A DNA stretch of 15,064 nucleotides from Bacteroidota bacterium (GTDB taxonomy: Bacteria; Bacteroidota; Bacteroidia; JACCXN01), in NCBI GenBank assembly GCA_947462515.1, contig CANHPJ010000013.1, positions 1 to 15,064 of the forward strand, written 5' to 3'. Position numbers and translations under genes: made by a program. Below, piece by piece: positions 7,923-15,064 of the stretch. Under the pieces are notes generated by a model, which saw only the letters and a program-made list of their open reading frames with translations, had not been told where the DNA came from and did no database searches. Position 1 is the stretch's first letter, and each line of letters opens with the position of its first letter.

Positions 7923-9396
7923 TGAATCGTGTTTTGACAAACTCAAAAACCATATCAAACAACTCCGGAATCAGTTTAAGTTTATAGATAATTAGAGTGT
8001 AAGCAAAAGTTATTATTCCTGAATGCACAATAATATTTAAAATTTTATTTTTCGAGTCTGGAATTATTTTATTTATAAAATAACAAACAAAAATCAGAAG
8101 TAAAACATAAACCGATCCTATATTAAAAGGCTGAAGATTAAACCGTAATTTTATAAAAACTACCTTTATGATGTTGTAAAGCAAGGCTGCCAGGGCAGTT
8201 GCAAATGCTGCACCATTAATCCCCCAGGCAGGTATGAATATTAAATTAAATAAAAAAGCAGAAAGCGCTAAGAAAATTAATATAATTGCACCGTACTTAT
8301 AGTTATCAGAATTAAAAATTATCGATGTATTAGTACCAGATGCCATATTAAAAAAAGCGCTTACGCTAATTATTAGGACGACAGAATTTCCAGACCAATA
8401 TTCTTGAGGTAAGAATGAAAGTAAATAGTCGATATTTATATTTATTCCTAAAAACAACAAACCACCTAAAACAATCATATATCTACTTGATTTATAGTAT
8501 ATTTCTTTGATTTCTTTAAAATCATTAATGGCCAAACTTGATGCAATCTTAGTCGTGGCGATTTTATCAAAGGCATTTAAAGGTGCCTCAATTACGGAAG
8601 GAATAAATGCAGCAATAGAATAAATCCCTACGAAAGAAAGCGGCAAAAATCCAGCAATCATTATAGAATCTAAATATTTTAAACCTAAGGATGCAATAGA
8701 AGCAAAAGACAGTAAAAAGCCAAAAGTCAGCATTTTAGTTAAATCAAAACTTTTTATTTTTTTCCAATCAATGATCAAACTGGGGTGACCTACTCTTATT
8801 ATATAAATCAAAAGAATTAAAGTTTGTATTCCATATATCCCCACAAACAAGAAAACAAACTGATCCAGAGTAACCAATTTTAAATAGTAAACGGAAACAA
8901 TTATTATAGAAAAAACACGAATTAAAACTTCATTAAGAAATGACGGAAAGGAAGATCTGAATATTGAAAAACAATAAACATTTAAAACGGTTGCCAAACC
9001 CAAAATAAAAGAAAAAGGAAAAATAAAATCAAAAAATTCCGAAAAAAGAGGAGACTCCTTTGAATATTGAAATATAAAATAACTCTTGAAAACCAGCAAA
9101 AATAATGAGACGATGATAAATCCAACTAGCGGAAATAATAGCATAAAACCAAAAAAACCATGATGTCTTTGGCTTTCATTTCGAAATAAGGGAAAAAACT
9201 TTACAGTAATGTTTGCAATACCCATTGGGAGAAAAACAGCTATTAACGATGCGAAAGAAAACAAAACCCTCGTCAAACCAATCTCCTGAGGGGTCAACAA
9301 AAATGGCTGAACTACCAATAAATTAAAAAAACCCAATAAAATTCCAAAATATGTTATTATGGTGTTTTGAATACCTTGTTTTTGAATTATTCCCAT
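7906..9396 (-). CDS. Polysaccharide flippase, Wzx-like (MOP/MATE superfamily)
   Basis: This 496-residue, strongly hydrophobic protein should move lipid-linked glycan units across the inner membrane. The start MGIIQKQGIQNTIITYFGIL is typical of Bacteroidota oligosaccharide flippases. It is followed by LVVQPFLLTPQEIGLTRV and PMGIANITVKFFPLFR, then about a dozen further hydrophobic segments. A central block, GIYSIAAFIPSVIEAPLNAF with KIATTKIASSL, is like the family's mid-region. The frame also opens at an ATG at 9477, adding 27 residues. I reject that start because the family-like N terminus begins at 9396 and a minus-strand -7 element (9460-9467) lies between the two. It points away from the glycosyltransferase operon but most likely serves the same surface-polysaccharide pathway. 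Confidence 0.9.
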   Translation of the reverse strand: MGIIQKQGIQNTIITYFGILLGFFNLLVVQPFLLTPQEIGLTRVLFSFASLIAVFLPMGIANITVKFFPLFRNESQRHHGFFGFMLLFPLVGFIIVSLFLLVFKSYFIFQYSKESPLFSEFFDFIFPFSFILGLATVLNVYCFSIFRSSFPSFLNEVLIRVFSIIIVSVYYLKLVTLDQFVFLFVGIYGIQTLILLIYIIRVGHPSLIIDWKKIKSFDLTKMLTFGFLLSFASIASLGLKYLDSIMIAGFLPLSFVGIYSIAAFIPSVIEAPLNAFDKIATTKIASSLAINDFKEIKEIYYKSSRYMIVLGGLLFLGININIDYLLSFLPQEYWSGNSVVLIISVSAFFNMASGTNTSIIFNSDNYKYGAIILIFLALSAFLFNLIFIPAWGINGAAFATALAALLYNIIKVVFIKLRFNLQPFNIGSVYVLLLIFVCYFINKIIPDSKNKILNIIVHSGIITFAYTLIIYKLKLIPELFDMVFEFVKTRFTKKLY

Positions 9397-9459
9397 AGGT
9401 TTTTTCTGTATTATAATTTGGTCAAAAAGATTCTTTATTAAAATCTCAATGCATTTCAA

Positions 9460-9467
9460 CAAATATA
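9460..9467 (-). promoter_or_regulatory. Candidate -7 element for the flippase gene
   Basis: The minus strand reads TATATTTG, a full TAnnTTTG match, about 64 bases upstream of the flippase ATG at 9396. It supports the shorter start, because the longer one at 9477 would lie upstream of transcription. The -33 element is unclear. Confidence 0.4.
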
Positions 9468-9717
9468 GAATTTTCAAGATTAAACATCTCTTATGCCAGC
9501 TTGTTTATTTATTGAATGGTTTCAAAAATTTGAAAGGAGCCATTCCATTTTACTGAGTCAAAACAGTGTATTACGAATACAGAATTCAGATGTAAGTTGT
9601 GCATTGAAAAAGGAAAAGTTAAACAAAGCCTAATCTTTCCTAATACTTTAAAAACAAAATAAATTTAAAAATGGCCCTATGTTTTTCTCATTTAAAATTA
9701 GAAATACTAAACAGAAG

Positions 9718-9729
9718 GAGTTTAAACTC
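9718..9729. repeat. 12-base perfect palindrome GAGTTTAAACTC
   Basis: This perfect palindrome sits 13 bases upstream of the -7 candidate at 9743, about where a -33 region would lie, and the flanks add partial symmetry. It could be an operator, but a single copy in AT-rich DNA is weak evidence. Confidence 0.3.
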
Positions 9730-9742
9730 TTCCAAAGTTTAT

Positions 9743-9750
9743 TATATTTG
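9743..9750 (+). promoter_or_regulatory. Candidate -7 element for the glycan-modification operon
   Basis: TATATTTG matches TAnnTTTG fully and would give a leader of about 120 bases before the ATG at 9876. No clear TTG was found at the -33 position, so confidence is limited. Confidence 0.35.
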
Positions 9751-9875
9751 AATTTATATTTAAAAATCCAGAAGTCTTTTTAAATAAAAAAAACTTTAAC
9801 AGACTAAAAAAAACCTCTTGAGCATAAAATCAATTTAATACAAGAAAAACCTTAATAGTTTTAATTATTTTATAG

Positions 9876-11054
9876 ATGCAGAATCCTTTAATCAAATATA
9901 ACGAAGAAGAAATAACATTAGCTCACAAAATAAACAATCTCAAAAAAGAGGCGGGATCTCATTCACCAAGTATCTTCACTTTCAAACAAAAACTTCCTGA
10001 ACTCAATATAAAAATTGATGCTTGTTTTCTGTCTAATCCCTATGCCACAGATCTATTTTTAAATTATTTCACAAAAGAAATAATTAATACCGGCAAGATA
10101 AGAGAACTTCTAGAATTTTACCCTTCGCAAAACCAGGTTATTTCTGAAATTCTTTCTTCATTTTTAAATGTAAATTATAAAAACATTTTTATTGGGAATG
10201 GGGCAATTGAAATAATTCAAGCGGTAATACACAACTTCACGAAAAAAAAAATATTAATAAATATCCCCACCTTTTCATCTTACTATGAATTCGTTAAACC
10301 GGGAATAGAAATTATTTATAATACACTTAAAAAAGAAAACAACTACCAACTTGAGCTTGATAAATATTTTGATTTAATAAAATCCGAAAAACCTGACACT
10401 ATAGTAATCATTAATCCAAATAATCCCGATGGCGGTTATATCGAAAGCCACGACATTAGGAAAATTTTGGAAACAGTAAGAGAAGTTGCAACAGTTATTC
10501 TTGACGAGAGTTTTATTCATTTCGCATATGAAAATGACAATTTCGATCCAATATCTATGGCTGATTTAGTTACTGAATATCCCAATTTGGTGCTAATAAA
10601 AAGCATGTCGAAAGATTTTGGAATAGCCGGAATTAGGGCAGGATATGCTGTAATGGATGAAAAAAGGGTCAAAGAATTATTGGATATTGGTTTTTTATGG
10701 AACTCAAATGGCTTAGCAGAATATTTTTTTAGATTATATACGAGGGCAGACTTTGCATATCATTATAATTCGGTAAGAATCAGATATATAATGGAAACAA
10801 TTGAGTTTATTGAACAACTTAAAAAAATTAAAGGTATAAGAGTTTATCCTAGCAGAGCTAATTTTATATTAATTGAACTACCTGAAAATATCAAAAGTAT
10901 AGACTTTGTTACGGCGCTATTACTAAAACATGGAATTTATGTTAGGACGTGTGAGGATAAAATTGGACTTGATGGAGAATATATTAGATTGGCTTCAAGA
11001 ACAAGTAAGGAAAACAAGATTATTCTTGAAAGCATAAAAAACTTATTTAAATAA
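9876..11054 (+). CDS. HisC-like fold-type I PLP-dependent aminotransferase
   Basis: The 392-residue protein belongs to the class I/II aminotransferase family that includes histidinol-phosphate aminotransferase and threonine-phosphate decarboxylase (CobD). PLP-site features in order are GNGAIEI (107-113), NPNNPDGG (180-187), ILDES with Asp210 for the pyridine nitrogen, SMSKDFGIAGIRAGY with Schiff-base Lys246 and phosphate-contact Arg254, and a C-terminal IRLASRT with a probable carboxylate-binding Arg371. An N-terminal extension of about 45 residues contains NPYATD (54-59). There are no other his genes here, so a role in histidine synthesis is unlikely. The setting suggests it makes an amino or decarboxylated building block for a glycan. 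It heads the operon, with 35 bases to the next gene, and contains an A10 run at 10242-10251. Family is sure; substrate, and transamination versus decarboxylation, are not. Confidence 0.88.
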   Translation: MQNPLIKYNEEEITLAHKINNLKKEAGSHSPSIFTFKQKLPELNIKIDACFLSNPYATDLFLNYFTKEIINTGKIRELLEFYPSQNQVISEILSSFLNVNYKNIFIGNGAIEIIQAVIHNFTKKKILINIPTFSSYYEFVKPGIEIIYNTLKKENNYQLELDKYFDLIKSEKPDTIVIINPNNPDGGYIESHDIRKILETVREVATVILDESFIHFAYENDNFDPISMADLVTEYPNLVLIKSMSKDFGIAGIRAGYAVMDEKRVKELLDIGFLWNSNGLAEYFFRLYTRADFAYHYNSVRIRYIMETIEFIEQLKKIKGIRVYPSRANFILIELPENIKSIDFVTALLLKHGIYVRTCEDKIGLDGEYIRLASRTSKENKIILESIKNLFK

Positions 11055-11089
11055 AAGTTTAAAAAACGAATGTTTTTCTAAATCAATTA

Positions 11090-11665
11090 ATGCTAATAAA
11101 AATAAAAAAATCAATAAAAAAAATATTTTTTTTCTTCTTAGAAGCTAGATTTAATTTTTGTTTTTATTATAAGATTATTCTTAACAGAAATAAAAAAATT
11201 TACATTTTTGACATTGATAATACAATTGCACATACTTGGCCTTCATTATTGGTAAAGTATGGCAGTGAAAGAGAAAGATTATTATCCCTTTCTGTATTTG
11301 TAAATATGCGTAAATTTATAATTGATCTTAAAAAAAAAAATTACATCACGTTATTTATGAGCCACAGATCCTATTTATCATATGGCTCTACGAAAACCTG
11401 GCTAAATGAAATTGGACTTTCGACAAAATGGAATGAGCTGATTTTAGTGGATTCTGTAAATAAAAAAGTTAATTTAATAGAAAACGCAAGCAATAGAGGA
11501 ATTGAAATTACTTTTATTGATGACTTGTCCCATGGTCATGAATTTGGAAAGGTTATTTTTTATGAAAAAGAAATCAAAACCCTAAAAAAACTGCCAATTA
11601 AATATTTCGGCGCAGATTTCATTAACGAAATAAACACAAAAGATTATTATCCTTCAAATTTATGA
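11090..11665 (+). CDS. HAD-superfamily hydrolase, probable phosphatase
   Basis: This 191-residue protein has the HAD motifs in order. Motif I is YIFDIDNT (38-45; Asp41 nucleophile and Asp43 acid/base), motif II is a Ser in LFMSHRS (Ser91), a Lys near 125-126 is a candidate for motif III, and motif IV is FIDDLSHG (142-149; Asp144 and Asp145 for magnesium). A phosphatase reaction is the default reading. There is only a small cap insertion, between motifs I and II. The first 36 residues are basic and hydrophobic (KKIFFFFLEARFNFCFYYK) and could associate with the membrane; no other ATG is available. An A11 run lies at 11330-11340. It overlaps the next gene by 4 bases (ATGA), so the two are translationally coupled. 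It may remove a phosphate from the product of the upstream PLP enzyme. Confidence 0.82.
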   Translation: MLIKIKKSIKKIFFFFLEARFNFCFYYKIILNRNKKIYIFDIDNTIAHTWPSLLVKYGSERERLLSLSVFVNMRKFIIDLKKKNYITLFMSHRSYLSYGSTKTWLNEIGLSTKWNELILVDSVNKKVNLIENASNRGIEITFIDDLSHGHEFGKVIFYEKEIKTLKKLPIKYFGADFINEINTKDYYPSNL

Positions 11666-12753
11666 TATTAAACTTTATTTTAAGAAACATTCGTAGAATC
11701 CGCAGGATATACTTTGTAGGAAAAAAAATAAACTGGAAATTGTTTTTTTCGCTATACTCGAGAAATGGTGAATATGTAGTGCTTAGTCCATCAATTTTTC
11801 ATGGCTTTGTTCAAAACAGCCTGGAAATAGATATACTATTGGCAGCAATACTTTGTAAAAACGAAAAAACATTTTCAATTGTAAGGGGGAAAAACTTTAA
11901 AAAAATAAAACAAAAAAAAATATTTTATTCCCCATCAGCCCTCTTCAACTATCAAAACAAATTAAATTACGCCGAAGAAGTGGCTAAAATGGTATTAATA
12001 ATGGAGAAAAATGGCAATCAAGTATTTTATTCACATGATGAAATATTATTTTGGGAAAATAAGACGCATATGCATAAAATGTTTGATAAGCTATCAATAA
12101 ATACTCCTGAAACAATTATTTTCAGCAACATGGAAGACTTCGAAAACTCAACACTGGAATTCCCTTGCTTATTAAAAGAAGAGCACTCACATGCCTCATT
12201 AGGACTGCACAAACTGAACAACAAGGAAGACGGCATGAAAATAATATCATCAGAAAACTTTAAAAGTAAAAATGATAATATAATAATACAACGTTTATTA
12301 AATATTAAAAAAGACTTGAGAGTGATTTTTGTCGGAAATGAGATTGTTTTAAATTATTGGAGAATAAACCCATCCAAAGAATGGAAACCAACATCAACAA
12401 GTCACGGAAGTGGGGTAGATTTTATTTTTTTTCCAGACAAATGGAAAGATCATATTACAAAAACATTTTTAAAACTCAAACTTACAACAGGAGCATTTGA
12501 TATCGCTTGGCAAAATGACGACTTGGATACTGAACCATATTTCCTGGAAGTCAGCCCAAGTTATCAACCAAATCCACCAATAGATGTAAGTGAAAAAAAA
12601 TACAACTACGGTGAGTACAAGAAAAAATTCATGTTTAAAAATTCATGGGATTATAACTATATAGAAATTCTATACTCTATAAAATCCAAGTATATTGAAC
12701 TTTGTATTGAGAAAAAAAAAAACTATTTAAAAACAAGAAATTACATAATGTAA
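11662..12753 (+). CDS. ATP-grasp ligase, RimK-like
   Basis: The 363-residue protein has the features of an ATP-grasp carboxylate-amine ligase, which activates a carboxylate as an acyl-phosphate and joins it to an amine. Visible are a central-domain start (HKMFDKLSINTPET, 138-151), ATP-binding Lys172 in FPCLLKEE, a glycine-poor loop HSHASLGLHKL (175-185), the hinge IIIQRLL (207-213), the core DLRVIFVGNEIVLNYWR (218-234), STSHGSG (245-251), GAFDIAW (277-283) with Asp280, and the metal site FLEVSPSYQPN (294-304). The usual Glu-x-Asn is Glu296-Val-Ser298 here. An A11 run lies at 12712-12722. The start overlaps the previous stop (ATGA), and the methyltransferase begins 5 bases after this stop. I infer that it forms an amide on a glycan precursor; the substrates are unknown. 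Confidence 0.82.
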   Translation: MILNFILRNIRRIRRIYFVGKKINWKLFFSLYSRNGEYVVLSPSIFHGFVQNSLEIDILLAAILCKNEKTFSIVRGKNFKKIKQKKIFYSPSALFNYQNKLNYAEEVAKMVLIMEKNGNQVFYSHDEILFWENKTHMHKMFDKLSINTPETIIFSNMEDFENSTLEFPCLLKEEHSHASLGLHKLNNKEDGMKIISSENFKSKNDNIIIQRLLNIKKDLRVIFVGNEIVLNYWRINPSKEWKPTSTSHGSGVDFIFFPDKWKDHITKTFLKLKLTTGAFDIAWQNDDLDTEPYFLEVSPSYQPNPPIDVSEKKYNYGEYKKKFMFKNSWDYNYIEILYSIKSKYIELCIEKKKNYLKTRNYIM

Positions 12754-12757
12754 AATA

Positions 12758-13567
12758 ATGAATCAAACGACAGACAAGGCAGGAGAAAAATACTGGAGCT
12801 CTTTTTGGAACATTTATGGCTTACCAAAACCAATTAATATAAAAGACAATGGAATAAACAATTTTCCAATACAAAAATTTCACGAAACATTCAAATCAAT
12901 CTTTTCTGATGACGATAAGGGAAAAAAAATTCTAGAAATCGGCTGTGGAAACAGTGTTTGGCTTCCTTATTTTGCCAAGCAATTTGAATTGGACGTATAT
13001 GGCATCGACTACTCTCCTTTAGGCGTAGAGACTTCAGAGCTTTTATTAAAAAGAGAGAATGTCAACGGAACAATTATTCAATCAGATCTTTTTAATCCTC
13101 CAGCTGAATTATTGAATAAGTTTGATTTTGTAATATCACTGGGAGTTGTTGAGCATTTTACGGATACGAGAAATGTAATAGAAAACATAAGTAAATTTTT
13201 AAAAAAAGATGGTTTAATAATTACAACAGTTCCTAATTTAACTTCAATAAATGGTTATTTACAAAAAAAATTTTTTAAACCTGTATATGACATTCATGTT
13301 CCATTAAATAAGGAAAATCTTGAAAATGCACATAAAATTGATGGACTTAGAATTTTAAAAAGCAAATATTTGGTTTCATTCGCAATTAGTATTGTATTAG
13401 AAAATGCGGAAAAAAAAGCTAAAAATTATCAAGCAAAGAAAATAATAGCTCTCTATTTATCAAGAATATGCAAGATATTTTGGCTTATTGAAAAAACACT
13501 GAAAATTAAAATTCCTGAAAAAAGGACATTCGCAGGAAACATTTTAACTGTGGCAATAAAAAATTGA
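12758..13567 (+). CDS. Class I SAM-dependent methyltransferase
   Basis: This 269-residue protein has a Rossmann-type methyltransferase domain. SAM motif I is ILEIGCGNS (58-66), the acidic ribose-binding residue is Asp84 in GIDYSPLGVE, QSDLF places Asp110 near the adenine, and FDFVISLGVVEHF (122-134) is motif IV-like, followed by LKKDGLIITTVPNL. The N-terminal YWSSFWNIYG and a C-terminal region of about 100 residues probably hold the acceptor site. O- or N-methylation of a sugar or substituent is inferred from the neighbours. The ATG lies 4 bases after the ATP-grasp stop, and the 3' end overlaps the following glycosyltransferase start by 4 bases, so it is in the same operon. Confidence 0.88.
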   Translation: MNQTTDKAGEKYWSSFWNIYGLPKPINIKDNGINNFPIQKFHETFKSIFSDDDKGKKILEIGCGNSVWLPYFAKQFELDVYGIDYSPLGVETSELLLKRENVNGTIIQSDLFNPPAELLNKFDFVISLGVVEHFTDTRNVIENISKFLKKDGLIITTVPNLTSINGYLQKKFFKPVYDIHVPLNKENLENAHKIDGLRILKSKYLVSFAISIVLENAEKKAKNYQAKKIIALYLSRICKIFWLIEKTLKIKIPEKRTFAGNILTVAIKN

Positions 13568-14616
13568 AAAAGAAAGTTTTAATTTCATATCTAGATTTCT
13601 CATCTTTTGTAAAGAAAGATGTCTCATTGCTGAGCGATGATTTTAATATAGATACCTATCACTTCAATTGTAATAAAAAAAGCAAATTGCCCTTTGCCTT
13701 AATTCAACAGTTCTTATTTTTGATTTGGAACCTATCAAAATACAACGTATTAATTACTCAATTTGCCGGATATCACTCTTTTTTACCTGCCTTATTTGGT
13801 AAGATTTTTGGTAAAAAAACCATTATTATTGTTGGAGGAACCGATGCTGTTAGTTATCCATCAATCAATTATGGTTTTTTTTATAAAAAACCAATAAAAT
13901 TTTTCATTATATTATCATACAGATTCACATCACTGATTGCCCCTAAACATGAATCGTTAATATTTTTTCTAGATACATACTATGGAATAGATTATCCTCA
14001 TCAAGGAATTAAATATTTTCTACCCGCATTAAAAACACCATTTAAAGTTATTTACAATGGTTATGATCAAAAAAAATGGTCTTTTAATGGGACTAAACGA
14101 AAAAACCACTTCATTACTGTATGTGGAGGATGGGAATTTGAATTCCAGAAAACATTGAAGGGAATAGATTTAATTATAGGAATTGCGGAAAAATTTCCAA
14201 ATTCTACTTTTGAAGTTATTGGAATTCCAGATAATTCTAAACTTGATAATCTCCCTGCTAACTTCATAAGAACACCCTATGTTAAAAACGAAGAATTATC
14301 TGAAAAACTAGGAATGGCAGAATTTTATTTGCAATTATCTATTTCGGAAGGTTTTCCTAATGCACTATGCGAGGCTATGCTATGCAGGTGTATCCCAATT
14401 GTATCAAATGTTGCTGCAATGCCATATATCGTTGAAAATTGCGGATTTATACTAAAAAACAGAAATCTTCAATTACTGGAAATCCTAATCAAACAGGCAT
14501 TAAAATCCAACAAAGAAGAATTGGGGTTAAAATCCAGGGACAGGATTTGCATGAATTTTCCAGAATTTAAACGAAAAAAAGAATTAATTGAGGTTGTTAA
14601 TATTTTATCCATTTGA
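13564..14616 (+). CDS. GT4-family glycosyltransferase
   Basis: The 350-residue protein has a GT-B layout. The N-terminal acceptor domain contains LITQFAGYHSFLPALFGKIF (63-82) and TIIIVGGTDA (86-95). The linker is VIYNGYDQKKW (162-172), a common GT4 landmark at the start of the donor domain. The donor domain has FITVCGG, LKGIDLIIGIAEKFP, FEVIGIP and the EX7E signature SEGFPNALCEAM, with Glu262 and Glu270, then RCIPIVSNVAAMPYIV. The start is a TTG within the methyltransferase stop (TTGA), giving MKKKVLISYL, which fits the family; no nearby ATG fits as well. It is the last gene of the operon and probably adds a sugar to the lipid-linked unit. Donor and linkage are unknown. Confidence 0.9.
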   Translation: MKKKVLISYLDFSSFVKKDVSLLSDDFNIDTYHFNCNKKSKLPFALIQQFLFLIWNLSKYNVLITQFAGYHSFLPALFGKIFGKKTIIIVGGTDAVSYPSINYGFFYKKPIKFFIILSYRFTSLIAPKHESLIFFLDTYYGIDYPHQGIKYFLPALKTPFKVIYNGYDQKKWSFNGTKRKNHFITVCGGWEFEFQKTLKGIDLIIGIAEKFPNSTFEVIGIPDNSKLDNLPANFIRTPYVKNEELSEKLGMAEFYLQLSISEGFPNALCEAMLCRCIPIVSNVAAMPYIVENCGFILKNRNLQLLEILIKQALKSNKEELGLKSRDRICMNFPEFKRKKELIEVVNILSI

Positions 14617-14947
14617 ACAACGAGCCTTGATAGTAATGAACATTTATGTCAATTAGGCTTAAAAAAAACGCATATGATGCACTATTAATGTAAATCTTAT
14701 CTAATTATAAATAAGAAAATTGAGCTTAAACGGTCAAATTCAAATTAGCAGTATTCAGTATATTGATTTTTTTTTACAACAATCATCAAATTAGTTTTCC
14801 TAAAATCCTTAGAAAGACTAACTCAAAGAATGCAATCTGCAAATTCAATTTCAAAAAGTGAAAAGATAAATTTCAATTCTTATAAGGCACTTTTGAATTT
14901 AAACAAAATAATAAGAAGCAATGTAGTTACAATATATAAGATTAATT
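14617..14947. other. Convergent intergenic region, 331 bases
   Basis: This AT-rich gap lies between the end of the glycosyltransferase operon and the converging gene at the right edge. It has no recognisable gene. The longest small frame seen, 42 codons from 14830, runs into the converging gene and has no recognised features. A weak hairpin followed by a T-run lies at 14749-14775. Confidence 0.55.
14749..14775 (+). terminator. Possible intrinsic terminator of the operon
   Basis: A 6-base stem (CAGTAT with ATATTG, one G-U pair, 5-base loop) is followed after one base by nine T residues (14767-14775). It lies 133 bases past the glycosyltransferase stop. The stem is weak, so the call is tentative. 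Confidence 0.35.
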
Positions 14948-15064
14948 TTAGTTTGTAAGAGAATTTAACAGTTTACTCAATTCTCCAGTTATATTTCTTC
15001 TGGAAAAACTTTCTAGGTTTTCGCTATTTATTTCAAGTCCATTATTCTTATACATTCTGTAATA
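14948..15064 (-). CDS. C-terminal end of a probable glycosyltransferase (partial)
   Basis: The minus strand is open from the right edge to a TAA at 14948-14950, giving the last 38 residues of a protein that starts outside the window. The tail reads MYKNNGLEINSENLESFSRR and then NITGELSKLL. The pattern of a short loop, ENLE, FSRRNIT and a leucine-rich final helix is the usual C-terminal end of Bacteroidota GT4 glycosyltransferases, so I infer that family, from a short stretch only. It converges on the operon ending at 14616 and extends the surface-glycan locus to the right. Confidence 0.6.
   Translation of the reverse strand, partial: YYRMYKNNGLEINSENLESFSRRNITGELSKLLNSLTN

Larger units (their letters stand above)
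9397..9875. other. Divergent intergenic region, 479 bases
   Basis: This lies between the divergent flippase and PLP-enzyme genes. It is strongly AT-rich, with many A-runs. It holds a candidate -7 element for each direction (9460-9467 minus and 9743-9750 plus, both TATATTTG) and a 12-base perfect palindrome at 9718-9729. The only open frames are short, for example 46 codons from 9493 and 26 codons from 9671, and neither resembles a protein I recognise. No RNA gene or riboswitch could be identified. Confidence 0.6.

Noticed and set aside
9397..9477. 27-residue N-terminal extension of the flippase from the ATG at 9477
   Set aside because: The family-like N terminus begins at 9396, and a minus-strand -7 element lies within the extension.
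9493..9633. 46-codon plus-strand frame in the divergent region, considered as a transposase remnant
   Set aside because: No transposase motif, no inverted repeats and no target duplication could be seen, and there is no recognisable protein family.
14625..14665. AGCCT/AGGCT inverted repeat followed by an A-run after the operon
   Set aside because: The loop is long, the stem short, and the A-run is on the wrong side for a terminator in either direction.
14830..14958. 42-codon plus-strand frame near the right edge
   Set aside because: It is low-complexity, runs into the converging gene and shows no motif; it is likely a chance frame.

Overview
The window is AT-rich DNA from a member of the Bacteroidota. 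Four things point there: the gene order rlmH – DUF4783 – nadC – yihY/BrkB, proteins typical of the phylum, the lack of clear Shine-Dalgarno sequences, and several matches to the phylum's -7 promoter element (TAnnTTTG) at sensible distances from starts. No rRNA, tRNA, CRISPR array or intact insertion sequence was seen.

Layout. (1) Positions 1-1683 hold the 5' part of a minus-strand polytopic membrane protein and, divergently, a plus-strand GT4-like glycosyltransferase. (2) Positions 1720-7922 hold a housekeeping block: rlmH (minus), then on the plus strand a secreted DUF4783 protein, nadC, a YihY/BrkB-type membrane protein and a large secreted M1-type metallopeptidase. The peptidase carries a C-terminal region that looks like an outer-membrane beta-barrel. 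(3) A Wzx-like flippase lies on the minus strand at 7906-9396, tail to tail with the peptidase gene. (4) After a divergent 479-base gap, positions 9876-14616 carry a tight plus-strand operon: a HisC-like PLP enzyme, a HAD-type hydrolase, a RimK-like ATP-grasp ligase, a SAM methyltransferase and a GT4 glycosyltransferase. Two junctions are 4-base stop/start overlaps. (5) At the right edge is the 3' end of another minus-strand gene, probably a glycosyltransferase.

How the genes fit together. The flippase, glycosyltransferases and edge genes are the kind found in a surface-polysaccharide locus (O-antigen, capsule or exopolysaccharide). The operon adds small-molecule enzymes beyond plain sugar transfer: an aminotransferase or decarboxylase-like PLP enzyme, a phosphatase-like enzyme, an amide-forming ligase and a methyltransferase. 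I infer that it makes and attaches an amine- or amino-acid-type substituent to the glycan, but the substrate cannot be read from the sequence. The housekeeping block appears to be ordinary core genome flanked by this locus.

The most interesting points are the PLP/HAD/ATP-grasp/methyltransferase cassette and the peptidase-barrel fusion. Nothing here amounts to a clearly unprecedented system.
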